The notes under the pieces were generated by a model. It saw only the letters and a program-made list of their open reading frames with translations. It was not told the origin of the DNA and did no database searches. Positions 18,081-27,675 of a stretch of 64,000 bases of DNA are shown here, one piece after another. The position numbers and the translations under genes were made by a program. The number at the start of each line of letters is the position of its first letter. Positions within the stretch are counted from its first letter, which is position 1. Origin of the DNA: an uncultured Lachnospiraceae bacterium (GTDB lineage Bacteria; Bacillota; Clostridia; Lachnospirales; Lachnospiraceae); contig CAJTOR010000001.1 in NCBI GenBank assembly GCA_910577675.1, forward strand, positions 157,515 through 221,514. Direction: 5' to 3'.

Positions 18081-18820
18081 TACTTTTGTTTCCTCGCTTT
18101 TCTAAGCTGCTTGCGCTGCATTTCATAGATATATTTTGACAGGTTCCGGCTTGTTTCCTTAAACCGGCAGCCATAATAATACCGGAAGGAACCCTGCCTG
18201 CTCTCAAGCCTCCTCACTATCCTTGCACGGCAGTTAATTACGCCGAAATCCTTTGTCTGGAAATCAAATGTGATCTCATCGCCCGGCTCCAATTTCTGGT
18301 CCATATACAGCCCCGCACCATCCTCGCTGATATCCTTTAATACTGCCCGGCACTCCACATAGCGGAAGCAGTCCGCGCGCATTGCATCGGCATCCGGGTC
18401 ATAATTAAAAACCATCTCGCTGTGCAGTTCCTGTGTCAGGTCAAAATCGCGCAGGTGCTTCGCGTCGTACACCAGATACTCCACCACCAGTTTTTCCCCG
18501 ACAAACACGCGGTAGGCATTGCGGCGGTTAAAGCTTTCGCCTTCCTCCTCCGAGTAAAAGCAGTGGAGCTTCTGCCCGTTAACTTCCGTCATCCCGCCTA
18601 CAACCGACCTCCATTTCCACATTTTCTCTTCCTCGCGGTAAACAAGGTCTATTTTATCCGTTTCCAAAAACTCAAACACTCGCGTTTTGCTCGCGATCGG
18701 GGTCACACATACACATCCGTCCGACACATGTTCGATTTTGCTCACTACACGGTAATGATACCCCTCGCGGGTAACAAAAATTTCAAGAGGACGACCAATC
18801 ATCATCTCATTTAGCAGCAT
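18080..18820 (-). CDS. PilZ-domain c-di-GMP binding protein, YcgR-like
   Basis: Probable cyclic-di-GMP receptor. The 246-residue protein has an N-terminal YcgR-like beta domain (about 1-95) and a C-terminal PilZ domain with both binding motifs: RxxxR as RNAYR (100-104) and DxSxxG as DISEDG (163-168). The C-terminal tail is basic (RKQLRKARKQK). Start 18820 has GGAGG nine bases upstream; a TTG at 18826 is too close. It overlaps the rpe stop by 14 nt and runs TAATG into thiN, so it is firmly in this operon although most YcgR-type genes sit with flagellar or cellulose genes. Partner unknown. Confidence 0.85.
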   Translation of the reverse strand: MLLNEMMIGRPLEIFVTREGYHYRVVSKIEHVSDGCVCVTPIASKTRVFEFLETDKIDLVYREEEKMWKWRSVVGGMTEVNGQKLHCFYSEEEGESFNRRNAYRVFVGEKLVVEYLVYDAKHLRDFDLTQELHSEMVFNYDPDADAMRADCFRYVECRAVLKDISEDGAGLYMDQKLEPGDEITFDFQTKDFGVINCRARIVRRLESRQGSFRYYYGCRFKETSRNLSKYIYEMQRKQLRKARKQK

Positions 18821-19472
18821 TTTCAAATGCCTCCTTAAATCCGGCTATATTTGCCTTGATGTCCCCGGAAAAAACAGATGTCCCCGCGACAATATTATTA
18901 GCGCCGGCTTTCAATATCTCCCCGACATTAAAAAGGGTTATCCCGCCATCCACCTGGATATCCGGGCAGGCAACACCCTCATCGGCCGCTAACTGCTTTA
19001 CCATTCCCGGTTTTTTAAGCATATTGGGGATAAATTTCTGCCCCCCAAAGCCCGGGTTTACGGTCATTACAAGCACCATGTCAACCTCCCCTATAATATG
19101 GCGCAGGACTTCGACCGGGGTGGCCGGGTTGATGGCAACACCCACCTTCATCCCACACTGCCGTATTTTTGTGACAGTTGAATGCAGATGCGTACAGGCT
19201 TCTGCATGTACCGTGAGCAGATCAGCCCCGCAATCTTTAAAATCCTCGATAAACCGATATGGTTCCGCCACCATCAAATGAACATCAAACGGGAGTTTTG
19301 TCACTCTCCGTATCGACTCAATCACCGGCATGCCATATGATATGCGCGGGACAAACTGTCCGTCCATCACATCGATATGTACCATGTCGGCACCTGCTTC
19401 CTCCACCGCAAAAAGCTGTTCTGAAAGAACCGCAAAATCTGCTGCCAGTATGGATGGTGATAATTGATACAT
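18807..19472 (-). CDS. rpe: ribulose-phosphate 3-epimerase
   Basis: Interconverts ribulose-5-P and xylulose-5-P in the pentose phosphate pathway. The 221-residue TIM barrel has SPSILAADF, the metal-binding segments MVHIDVMDGQFVPRIS and PFDVHLMVAEP, VMTVNPGFGGQKF and IQVDGGI, all typical. GGAGGATTTCG precedes the ATG. It lies 34 bp after rsgA and overlaps the PilZ gene. Confidence 0.96.
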   Translation of the reverse strand: MYQLSPSILAADFAVLSEQLFAVEEAGADMVHIDVMDGQFVPRISYGMPVIESIRRVTKLPFDVHLMVAEPYRFIEDFKDCGADLLTVHAEACTHLHSTVTKIRQCGMKVGVAINPATPVEVLRHIIGEVDMVLVMTVNPGFGGQKFIPNMLKKPGMVKQLAADEGVACPDIQVDGGITLFNVGEILKAGANNIVAGTSVFSGDIKANIAGFKEAFENAAK

Positions 19473-19506
19473 CGAAATCCTCCGTTTCTGCCAGGCTTAA
19501 AAAGCC

Positions 19507-20385
19507 CTAATATTTTTTTCTGTTCCTCAGCTCGTTTAACAAAAGAAGATAATTCCCGTAGCGCTCCTTTGATATGGCTCCACTTAAAACTGCTTCCTTG
19601 ACGGCGCATCCCGGCTCCTTATCATGCAGGCAGCTTAAATACCTGCATTGTCCCATATAGTCCGCAAACTCCGGATAATACCCCTTTAGCTCCTCCTTTT
19701 CCATCTCCCCAAGATACAGGGAGCTGAAACCCGGTGTGTCAAACAGGTAAGTTCCCTCGTCCACATAAAAAAGTTCCGAATGCCTGGTCGTATGTTTCCC
19801 GCGCCCGATCTTCCCGCTGATATCACCCGTCTGCATATTTGCCTGCGGGTATAGAAGGTTTATTATCGAGGATTTCCCGACCCCGGAAGGTCCGGCAAGA
19901 ACAGTGGTCTTGCCGGAAAGCTGCTCTTTTAGCAGCTCGGTGCCCTGCGCATATTTTGCGGAGAGAAAAAGCACCTTGCATCCGCTCCCCGCGTAGATCC
20001 GCGCAAGCTCCTCCTGCTCAGCTTCCCCGACCTGGTCTTTCTTATTAAAACAGACCAGTGTTTTTATACCCTGCTCCTGCATCAGCACCAGGAAGCGGTC
20101 AAGCAAATTTAAATTGGGAGCCGGCCATGCCGCCGCAAAAACGATTACTGCCTGGTCTGCATTGGCAACCGCCGGGCGGACAAGCTCGCTGTCGCGCCCG
20201 TATATCTCATCAATATTCCCGGTCATCGCCTCCCTGCTGATTACCGTAAGCCCCACGTTATCGCCGGGAAGGGGCTTTACTTTCCGGTATCTGAAAATCC
20301 CCTTCGCCTTACATTCAAATACCCCTTCCCCCTCCACATTGACATAGTAAAATCCAGCAACACCCCTGATTATTTTTCCCTGCAT
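19507..20385 (-). CDS. rsgA: ribosome small subunit GTPase RsgA
   Basis: Circularly permuted GTPase that checks late 30S maturation. The 292 residues have an N-terminal OB fold (MQGKIIRGVAGFYYVNVEG), then permuted G motifs: G4 FNKKDQ, G1 LAGPSGVGKSSIINLL, G3 LFDTPGFSS. The C-terminal zinc site is CRYLSCLHDKEPGC. The start at 20385 has GGGGAG five bases before it and lies 10 nt inside the kinase gene; the open frame extends to 20646 only as antisense-like sequence in the kinase gene. The kinase-phosphatase-rsgA order is widely conserved in Firmicutes. Confidence 0.96.
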   Translation of the reverse strand: MQGKIIRGVAGFYYVNVEGEGVFECKAKGIFRYRKVKPLPGDNVGLTVISREAMTGNIDEIYGRDSELVRPAVANADQAVIVFAAAWPAPNLNLLDRFLVLMQEQGIKTLVCFNKKDQVGEAEQEELARIYAGSGCKVLFLSAKYAQGTELLKEQLSGKTTVLAGPSGVGKSSIINLLYPQANMQTGDISGKIGRGKHTTRHSELFYVDEGTYLFDTPGFSSLYLGEMEKEELKGYYPEFADYMGQCRYLSCLHDKEPGCAVKEAVLSGAISKERYGNYLLLLNELRNRKKY

Positions 20386-20395
20386 GCACACTCCC

Positions 20396-22639
20396 CTAGT
20401 TGATGCGGACAGCTTTAAGTTCCACGGAATAGCTCCCCGCATACGGTTCCCCATTAAACCATACGGAGATCGTAGCCATCCCTTCCGTGAAGCCGTCGTC
20501 CTCGTCAAGCGATATATCAAGGTAATATGGGAAATCCGAAGCGGTGAACAGCCTCGACTCCTCCCTTGTAACATCCACCTCGTTCCCATCCTGTGAAATG
20601 GTAATATAGAGCATTGCGGTATCGTTCTCCCCAAGCGGCCAGTCACTTATCACGGCTGTCGCCTGGTAGCTGTAGAGTGGTTCCGGCTCAGGGGTCGGCG
20701 TTGGTGTCGGTTCCGGTGTCGGCTCGGTATCGTCCGGTTCCACAGTCGGTTCCGGCTCATCATCCGGTTCCTTGGTTGGCTCAGCCGTCGGGGTCGGGGT
20801 CACTTCCGGTCCCGTACTAAGTGCGATATCCACCTTCGTGCCTGCCGCAATCCTCTCACCCTCACTATAACTCTGGAAACATACAAGCCCTTCCGCATAT
20901 TTATCGCTGCTCGCATAACTTGTAGAACCCTTCGACAAGCCAGCCTTCGCAAGGGCAGCAATCGCTTCCTCCTCAGTATACCCAAGAAGTTTTGGCATAT
21001 CCGTCAAGGTGATATCCGGTCCCGTGCTGACATAAACCGTTACGGTTCCACCCTCCTCAAGAGATTCCCCGCCCGCCGGTTCAGTGCGAATAACCATCCC
21101 GTTCTCATACTCCGTGCTCGCCTCGTAGACAGGTTTCGCCTCAAAACCATCTCCCTCAAGCTCCTTTTTCGCCTTCTCAAACGTATAATATGCAACATTC
21201 GGAACCTGTTTTGGCTCCGGTCCCGCACTTATTGTCAGCTCAATTGTGCCATCCCAGGCAATCGCCACATCATCCGGCGGATACTGGTCGGTCACATAGC
21301 CTTTTGGCACATCCTTCGAATACTCTTCCTTGTCACTGATTATGCTAAATCCCGGTGAAATCATTTGCAGTGTACTTATCGCATCATCGAGCTTATAGCC
21401 GACCACATTGACCAGATTCTTCATTCCGACTTCTTCCCCCTCCGGCGTTGGAGTAGCCTCCATGGTTGGGGTCGGGCTCCCCTCAGGGGTCGGTGTCACA
21501 CCTTCCTCGTTGTTCCCGCGGAAAATATCAAGCACACCCGACAGGTTGATAACCAGATAGATAAGCGCTAATCCCAGCGCAACCGCCGTCACAACCGTCC
21601 CGATTATAATAAATTTCTCGAATTTCGGGTCAACACCATCTAACTCTTCCTCCTCCTCCTTTTCTACCCGCTTCACACCAGAAGCAGTTTCAGGGTGGGA
21701 ATCATAATAGACCGCCGGCGATTTCACCGCGCTCTTGATGGACTCCATCTGCTCATCCGTCATATTGATCGTGGGAGAATCCGGCACGGCAGCCGATGCC
21801 AGCTTCACGAAATCCCCGTCCGGGTTCGTGATAGAACAGCGCAGGTCTAAGATCAGTTCCGAGGCGGAAAGATATCTGCGCTCCGGTTTCTTCTGCATAC
21901 ATTTTTGCACTATCTTTTCAATACTTGGCGGCACATCGGGACGTATATCACGAACAGGCCTAGCCTCATCATTGATATGGGAAAGCGCGACCGAAACCGA
22001 GTTGTCTCCCGCAAACGGCACGGAACCGCAGAGCATTTCATAGATTGTAACACCCAGGGAGTAAATATCACTCTTCTCATCCGAGTATCCTCCCCTTGCC
22101 TGCTCCGGTGACAGATAGTGCACCGAACCTACCGCGTTCTGGGACACCGTGTTTGAGGTTGCCGCCTTGGCAATACCAAAATCAGTTACTTTCACCTTAC
22201 CGTCCCGCGAGATAATAATATTCTGAGGTTTGATATCGCGGTGGATAATATGGTTTGCGTGTGCCGCTTCCATACCCTGCGCAATCTGGATGGCAATACC
22301 GACTGCTTCCTTGATCTCAAGCCTGCCCTTGCGCTCGATAAACTTCTTTAAGGTAATGCCCTCAACCAACTCCATAACAATATAGTAAAGTCCCTCATCA
22401 TCCCCTACATCGTAGACATTCACGATGTTCGGGTGGGAAAGCCCCGCCGCCGACTGTGCCTCCGCACGGAATTTAGCCACAAAATTCTTGTCGCTGGAAT
22501 ACTCGTTCTTCAGAATCTTAATCGCTACATAGCGGTTCAGCCTGTGGCATTTCGCCTTGTAGACATCCGCCATGCCGCCGGAACCAACCTTGTCTATAAT
22601 CTCGTAGCGCTCACTGATGTACATACCTGGTTTAATCAT
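20396..22639 (-). CDS. prkC: Ser/Thr protein kinase with three PASTA domains (PrkC/StkP type)
   Basis: Membrane receptor kinase sensing muropeptides or lipid II. The 747 residues begin with a kinase domain (1-270: GSGGMADVY loop, Lys41, HRDIKPQN with Asp135, DFG at 153-155, SPEQARGG). A juxtamembrane linker rich in Glu, one TM helix (344-366) and a Pro/Thr linker follow. Three PASTA repeats occupy about 405-472, 477-540 and 546-609. A second long Thr/Pro/Glu linker (612-650) then leads to an extra C-terminal beta-rich domain of about 95 residues (YSYQATAVISDWPLGENDTAMLY in part). This final domain is not part of classical PrkC. The cognate phosphatase is the next gene upstream. Confidence 0.96.
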   Translation of the reverse strand: MIKPGMYISERYEIIDKVGSGGMADVYKAKCHRLNRYVAIKILKNEYSSDKNFVAKFRAEAQSAAGLSHPNIVNVYDVGDDEGLYYIVMELVEGITLKKFIERKGRLEIKEAVGIAIQIAQGMEAAHANHIIHRDIKPQNIIISRDGKVKVTDFGIAKAATSNTVSQNAVGSVHYLSPEQARGGYSDEKSDIYSLGVTIYEMLCGSVPFAGDNSVSVALSHINDEARPVRDIRPDVPPSIEKIVQKCMQKKPERRYLSASELILDLRCSITNPDGDFVKLASAAVPDSPTINMTDEQMESIKSAVKSPAVYYDSHPETASGVKRVEKEEEEELDGVDPKFEKFIIIGTVVTAVALGLALIYLVINLSGVLDIFRGNNEEGVTPTPEGSPTPTMEATPTPEGEEVGMKNLVNVVGYKLDDAISTLQMISPGFSIISDKEEYSKDVPKGYVTDQYPPDDVAIAWDGTIELTISAGPEPKQVPNVAYYTFEKAKKELEGDGFEAKPVYEASTEYENGMVIRTEPAGGESLEEGGTVTVYVSTGPDITLTDMPKLLGYTEEEAIAALAKAGLSKGSTSYASSDKYAEGLVCFQSYSEGERIAAGTKVDIALSTGPEVTPTPTAEPTKEPDDEPEPTVEPDDTEPTPEPTPTPTPEPEPLYSYQATAVISDWPLGENDTAMLYITISQDGNEVDVTREESRLFTASDFPYYLDISLDEDDGFTEGMATISVWFNGEPYAGSYSVELKAVRIN

Positions 22640-22679
22640 AAATCTACCTCATTTCTGGATAATGCCTGCCGTTTCCGGC

Positions 22680-23405
22680 CTATGTCCCCACAAGCACAAT
22701 AGAAATATTATCCCTGCCCCCGTACTCATTCGCCAGATGCAAAAGTCTGGCTCCGGCTGCTGCCACATCCTCCCCGTGGCTTTTTATAACCGAAAAAATT
22801 TCATGGTCATCCATCATATTGGACAGCCCGTCCGAGCACAGCAGGATAAAGTCGCCCGCCATAAGTCGCACCTCAAAAAAATCCGGAACGACCAGGACAT
22901 TTGCCCCCATCGCCCTTGTGATGACATTTTTATTCGGGTGGAACCTGCCTTCCTCCCGCTTAATCTCCCCGCGTCTTATCATCTCCTCCACAAGCGAATG
23001 ATCCTGTGTAACTTGCGTAATCTCCTCGCCGCTAATCAGGTAAAGCCTGCTGTCACCAATGTTTGCAACATACATATCCTCCCCGTTGATTGTTGCCGCC
23101 ACAAAGGTGGTGCCCATCCCCTCTAGCTCAGGGCGCGCCGCTGCCTGTTCCAAAAGCATCTGGTTTGCGCGGTGCACTGCCTCCTCCATCGTCTTAATCA
23201 GGGTCTTCTCCCTGCCCCCGCTTACCTGGCGCACGAATTCTTCCACGGCAAACCTGGAAGCGAAATCCCCCGCATTATGACCGCCCATCCCATCCGCCAC
23301 AATAAAGAGGTTCGGCAGCATCCCGACGGCTCCCTCGTTGCAATATACATAATCCTGGTTCATCTTTCTCTTTTGTCCTATATCCGTAACGGAATATGTT
23401 TTCAC
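22680..23405 (-). CDS. prpC: PP2C-family protein serine/threonine phosphatase
   Basis: Metal-dependent phosphatase reversing the PASTA kinase. The 241 residues show the PP2C motifs: VTDIGQKRKMNQDYV (first Asp), FIVADGMGGHNAGDFAS (metal Asp/Gly), GTTFVAATINGEDMYVANIGDSRLYLI, DHSLVEEMI, FILLCSDGLSNMM and GGRDNISIVLV. Start is GTG at 23405, overlapping the rlmN stop as GTGA, with GGGAGG upstream. It ends 40 bp before the kinase start. Confidence 0.95.
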   Translation of the reverse strand: MKTYSVTDIGQKRKMNQDYVYCNEGAVGMLPNLFIVADGMGGHNAGDFASRFAVEEFVRQVSGGREKTLIKTMEEAVHRANQMLLEQAAARPELEGMGTTFVAATINGEDMYVANIGDSRLYLISGEEITQVTQDHSLVEEMIRRGEIKREEGRFHPNKNVITRAMGANVLVVPDFFEVRLMAGDFILLCSDGLSNMMDDHEIFSVIKSHGEDVAAAGARLLHLANEYGGRDNISIVLVGT

Positions 23406-24451
23406 TCCCGGCCCACCTCCCTGTCCATATAACTTTTGCGCAGCTGCCCGCAGGCAGCATCAATATCGGAGCCCATTTCCCTTCTTATCGTAACATTTAT
23501 TCTATTTTTTTCAAGGATGTTTTTAAAGTTTTCTATATTGCCCGCGCGGGAACGCCGACACCCCCGCTCCTTCACCGGATTAACCGGTATCAGGTTGACC
23601 AGGCAATTTCTCCCGCGAAGCAGCAGGGAGAGTTCCCTTGCAAGTGCTGCCTTGTCATTTACCCCATCCACCAGGCTGTACTCAAAGGTCAGCCTCCGCC
23701 CAGTCTTCCCATAGTAATCATCCATGGCGGCAAGGATTTCTGCAAGCGGGTAGCGCCTTGCCACCGGCATCAGCATTGCCCTGACCTCATCATTTGGCGC
23801 ATGCAGCGAAAGTGCCAGGTTGCAGGTAAGTCCCTCCCCGCCAAACTGGCGGATGCGCGGAACGATGCCGCAGGTTGATACCGTCACATTCCTGCCGCTT
23901 ATATTAAGTCCCCTGTCATCGCTTATCATTTTCAGGAAACGGATCAGGTTATCGTAGTTGTCAAACGGCTCGCCCGTCCCCATAACCACAACATTATGGA
24001 TGCGCTCCCCGGTTAATTTCTGTATCTCATAAACCTGTGAAAGCATCTCGGACGGAGCGAGGTTCCTTGTCAGCCCGCCCAAAGTTGAGGCGCAGAAAGT
24101 ACATCCCATCCTGCATCCGACCTGCGAGGAAATGCAGACTGAATTGCCGTGATGGTATCTCATAAACACACTTTCCACAACATTCCCGTCCGCAAGCCCA
24201 AACAGATATTTGCGTGTCCCATCGAGCGCGGATTCCTTACAGTCCACTTTTAAGAGATTGCAAAAGGAAAATCTTTCCTTACATTTTTCCCGGAGTGCAA
24301 GAGAAATATTCGTCATCTCATCAAAACTACCACAAAGTTTTTTATGGAGCCACTCATAGATCTGGGCGGCGCGAAATTCCTTCTCCCCGAGCGCGGCAAG
24401 CTCCGCCCTCAGTTCATCAAAATCCATCGATTTAATATCACTTGGTTCCAT
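23402..24451 (-). CDS. rlmN: dual-specificity RNA methyltransferase RlmN
   Basis: Radical SAM enzyme that methylates C2 of A2503 in 23S rRNA and A37 of some tRNAs. The 349 residues (start 24451, MEPSDIKSMDF) hold the CxxxCxxC cluster motif GCRMGCTFCAST (Cys113, 117, 120), GTGEPFDNYDNL, SLHAPNDEVRAMLMP and the C-terminal Cys region GSDIDAACGQL. The start overlaps the rsmB stop by 14 nt. Confidence 0.95.
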   Translation of the reverse strand: MEPSDIKSMDFDELRAELAALGEKEFRAAQIYEWLHKKLCGSFDEMTNISLALREKCKERFSFCNLLKVDCKESALDGTRKYLFGLADGNVVESVFMRYHHGNSVCISSQVGCRMGCTFCASTLGGLTRNLAPSEMLSQVYEIQKLTGERIHNVVVMGTGEPFDNYDNLIRFLKMISDDRGLNISGRNVTVSTCGIVPRIRQFGGEGLTCNLALSLHAPNDEVRAMLMPVARRYPLAEILAAMDDYYGKTGRRLTFEYSLVDGVNDKAALARELSLLLRGRNCLVNLIPVNPVKERGCRRSRAGNIENFKNILEKNRINVTIRREMGSDIDAACGQLRKSYMDREVGRE

Positions 24452-25832
24452 CCATCGTCCCCCCACCTTCCCTGCGGAACCGGGAAACAAAAAAACCGTC
24501 CCATTTTCCCGCCTCTGGCAAAAGTGTTAGATACCCTTTCTTTGTCGTATCGGAATGAAGCTTCTGTGGCAGATATCCGTCAAGGCTCTCCGGCTCAAAT
24601 CCAGAAAGTCCGCAGAGAAAATGATAATTCTTCTCGTTTTCTTCCGGGTTCAGTGTGCAGGTCGAATAGATTAACACTCCTCCCGGTTTCACATATTCTG
24701 CAACTGTACTAAGAATCTTCCTTTGCAGCAGTGAAAGTTCAATAAGCCCTTCCTCGGACACATTATATTTTATATCGGGCTTTTTCCCGATTATCCCAAG
24801 CCCCGAGCACGGCAGGTCGGCAATCACCACATCCGCCCTCCCCACATCCTCCTGTCTTAAACAGGTGGCATCAAAGGACATAACCTCTATATTATCAAAC
24901 CCACAGCGCCTTACATTCTCGTTAATTTTAGAAAGCTTGTATTCCGACAAATCCCGCGCGCTGACTGTCCCTGCGCCGGCATCGCAGCAACTGTGCGCCC
25001 CCCGCGCCTTTAAAAGTACATCCGCCGCCTGTATTGTTTTGCCGCCGGGCGCAGCACAGCAGTCAATCACATAATCTCCCGCTTTAATCCCTGCGCAGAG
25101 CACGGGAAGCATGGAACTTTCGTCCTGAACCTGGAACTCTCCTCTAAGGAAACCGGGAAGTTTTTCCACCGTATCGATTCCCGACAGGTGAAGTGCCGCA
25201 GGGTGCAGTTTCCCGGCATCCACTGTAACACCGGCCTGTTCTAGTTTTTCCTGCAATGCAGGAATATCCGCAACCGACAAATTCGCGCGCACCGAAAGCC
25301 CTGACGGCTCAAGGAATGACGCAAAAATCTGTCCGCTGCGCTCCTTTCCGTACCACACTATAAATTTTTCTACAAGCCATTCCGGGATTGAATAAAGTAT
25401 GGATAATGCCTTCCCATCACCAAGCCCCGCAACTTCTTTTTGCAGGTCAATCCTCTGTCTTGCCGCCGCCCGAAGAACGCCGTTCACATAGCCGGAAAGC
25501 CCCGCAAATCCACGTTTTTTCGCCAGTTTCACCGACTCGTTGCATGCTGCTGAAGGCGGTACTTCCATATAATATAGCTGGTACATGCCCATTCTTAAAA
25601 TCTCGCGGATCACGGGTTTTTGTTTTCCCATTCCGCTTTTTACATAGTGGGAAAGCAGAAAATCAAGCGTAAGCCTGCGCTCCATAACCCCTGCGGCAAG
25701 CCGCCTTGCAAATGCCCGCTCCTGCCGCTCCATATCCGGATATTTTGAAAGTTCCGCCGCAAATACCCGGTGCGACTCCCTCCCCTCCGACACTGCCAAC
25801 AGCATATCAAGCGCCACCGCCCTCGCCTGCAT
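24438..25832 (-). CDS. rsmB: 16S rRNA (cytosine967-C5)-methyltransferase RsmB
   Basis: Methylates C967 of 16S rRNA. The 464 residues combine an N-terminal NusB-like domain (RAVALDMLLAVSEG, RMGMYQLYYMEVPPSAACNESVKLAKKRG) with a C-terminal Rossmann methyltransferase (VIDCCAAPGGKTIQAADVL, VIADLPCSGLGIIGKKPDIK, IYSTCTLNPEENEKN; two catalytic Cys in PC and TC). Its ATG overlaps the previous stop (TGATG). It is followed by rlmN, as in many Firmicutes (fmt-rsmB-rlmN-prpC-prkC-rsgA-rpe). Confidence 0.96.
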   Translation of the reverse strand: MQARAVALDMLLAVSEGRESHRVFAAELSKYPDMERQERAFARRLAAGVMERRLTLDFLLSHYVKSGMGKQKPVIREILRMGMYQLYYMEVPPSAACNESVKLAKKRGFAGLSGYVNGVLRAAARQRIDLQKEVAGLGDGKALSILYSIPEWLVEKFIVWYGKERSGQIFASFLEPSGLSVRANLSVADIPALQEKLEQAGVTVDAGKLHPAALHLSGIDTVEKLPGFLRGEFQVQDESSMLPVLCAGIKAGDYVIDCCAAPGGKTIQAADVLLKARGAHSCCDAGAGTVSARDLSEYKLSKINENVRRCGFDNIEVMSFDATCLRQEDVGRADVVIADLPCSGLGIIGKKPDIKYNVSEEGLIELSLLQRKILSTVAEYVKPGGVLIYSTCTLNPEENEKNYHFLCGLSGFEPESLDGYLPQKLHSDTTKKGYLTLLPEAGKWDGFFVSRFRREGGGTMDGTK

Positions 25833-26518
25833 CAGTCATTTCTCCTTCCGATCATAATCAGCCGCACAAGCTGCAAAATAGATCCTGCCGCTGCTGCCAC
25901 ATAAGTCAGGGCTGCCGCAAAAAGTACTTTCTTTGTATCCTTCACCTCATCCCCATAAAGGATACCCATATCAGAGAGCACCCTTATCGCCCTGCGCGAC
26001 GCATTAAACTCAACCGGCAATGTCACAATCTGGAACAGGACGGAGAGCGAAAACAAAAGAATACCCGCCGTAATCAAAAAGCTTGAGCTTTTCATCCCGA
26101 TCATCAAACCAATCAGGATAAGAGGCCACGAAAGTGCCGCGCCAATATTTGCCGCCGGGACAATCGCCGTGCGGATGGCAAGCGGCGCATAGGACTTATC
26201 ATGCTGCACTGCATGCCCGCACTCATGCGCCGCAACACCGATCGCCGCAACCGAGGAATTATTGTACACGGAATCCGACAGCCGCAGCACCTTGTTGCCA
26301 GGATCATAGTGATCGGTCAGATTCCCCTCAACATGTTCAATCGAAACATCGTATATACCGTTTGAACGTAAAATCTTCTCCGCTGCCTGTGCCCCGGTCA
26401 GCCCCGACATACTGCGCACTTTCTCATATTTTGCATAGGTTCTCTTTACCATTGCAGAAGCAAGCAGGCTAAGTACCATCCCCGCCAAAACCAAAAGATA
26501 CGTCCAGTCAAAATACAT
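25832..26518 (-). CDS. zinc metalloprotease, YugP-like membrane family
   Basis: Predicted membrane-bound neutral zinc metallopeptidase. The 228 residues have an N-terminal helix (TYLLVLAGMVLSLLASAMV), a soluble part with AAHECGHAVQHD (HExxH-type site at 98-102), then two or three further hydrophobic helices. Start 26518 is chosen because GGAGG is eight bases upstream; the ATG at 26524 is only two bases from it. The gene is inserted between fmt and rsmB, a placement common in clostridia. Substrate unknown. Confidence 0.88.
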   Translation of the reverse strand: MYFDWTYLLVLAGMVLSLLASAMVKRTYAKYEKVRSMSGLTGAQAAEKILRSNGIYDVSIEHVEGNLTDHYDPGNKVLRLSDSVYNNSSVAAIGVAAHECGHAVQHDKSYAPLAIRTAIVPAANIGAALSWPLILIGLMIGMKSSSFLITAGILLFSLSVLFQIVTLPVEFNASRRAIRVLSDMGILYGDEVKDTKKVLFAAALTYVAAAAGSILQLVRLIMIGRRND

Positions 26519-26649
26519 AGGCATTTCCTCCTTATCTTTACAATATAAGTATATTTTACCAATAAAATACGTTATTTCCTTTACATTCTCATTAAAATTT
26601 TCTTAATTATCCCTATTTAGAGTCATTATAATTATCAGGGTTATTTAAG

Positions 26650-27606
26650 TCACCCGAGGAATGTCCCTTCACCAATCGCACACCCGCGCAAAAATTCTTC
26701 CGCCGTCATGCGCCGCTTGCCCTCAAGCTGCACTTCTTTTACCAAAAGCCCCTGATCGCCGGTCAGCACAGTAAAAGAATCCCTTTCGACGCGGATTACA
26801 CTGCCGTATCCAAAGGCGTTTTCCTTCGCCTTTTGCAGTTCCCTAGCAGAAATTTCCGAAACTTTGCACCGCCAGAATTTTAATATCTTTCCGGAAAGTC
26901 CCGTATAAGTCCCGGGCCATGGATTGAACGCGCGCACCTGGCGCTCTAAAAGGATGGCAGGTTTTGAAAAATCAAGCCGTCCCATCTCCTTCTTTATCAT
27001 TCCCACATAGCTCGCCTTATCCCCATCCTGTGGTGTCCGTACCACCGTGCCTGATGCAATCTGCCCTATGGCACGGCGCAGCGCTATGCAGCCCGCCTCC
27101 GCCAGCTTATCATGCAGGCTTCCACCCGTTTCATCCGGCGCGAGCGGGACAACCTCCGTCGTAATAATATCCCCCGTATCGATCCCCTCCGCCATATACT
27201 GGATACTCACACCACTTACCTCCTCCCCGCAAAGCACCGCATACTGGATCGGGGAAGCACCGCGGTACTTGGGCAGCAGGGAAGCGTGGACATTGATACA
27301 GCCATATCGGGGGATATCGAGGAATCTTTTAGGCAAAATCTGTCCGAATGCTGCCACTACCACCAGGTCGGGGGCAAGCCCCTCTATCTCATCAAGGAAT
27401 TCCTCCTCCCTCACCTTGTTTGGCTGATAAACCGTAAGCCCACACTCAAGTGCAGTCTGTTTCACCTCGGAAAGAGCCATTCCGTACCCGCGTCCCTTAG
27501 GCTTGTCTGGCTGTGTCACCACCGCCACAATATTATCCCCCGCCGCAACCATATCCTTTAGAATCACCGCCGCAATCTGCGGTGTCCCCATATAAACAAT
27601 CCTCAT
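26650..27606 (-). CDS. fmt: methionyl-tRNA formyltransferase
   Basis: Formylates initiator Met-tRNA using 10-formyl-THF (the product of Fhs). The 318 residues begin MRIVYMGTPQIAAVIL and include the catalytic formyltransferase core INVHASLLPKYRGASPIQYAVL (Asn, His) and GDIITTEVVPL. The C-terminal tRNA-binding domain is RAFNPWPGTYTGLSGK. GGAAGGAGG lies before the ATG at 27606. It pairs with def, 70 bp upstream. Confidence 0.97.
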   Translation of the reverse strand: MRIVYMGTPQIAAVILKDMVAAGDNIVAVVTQPDKPKGRGYGMALSEVKQTALECGLTVYQPNKVREEEFLDEIEGLAPDLVVVAAFGQILPKRFLDIPRYGCINVHASLLPKYRGASPIQYAVLCGEEVSGVSIQYMAEGIDTGDIITTEVVPLAPDETGGSLHDKLAEAGCIALRRAIGQIASGTVVRTPQDGDKASYVGMIKKEMGRLDFSKPAILLERQVRAFNPWPGTYTGLSGKILKFWRCKVSEISARELQKAKENAFGYGSVIRVERDSFTVLTGDQGLLVKEVQLEGKRRMTAEEFLRGCAIGEGTFLG

Positions 27607-27675
27607 ATATCCTCCTTCCCCGCCCGCCCAAAGGCTTTTCTCCAAATTACATACCGGACATATTTTACTATATAT

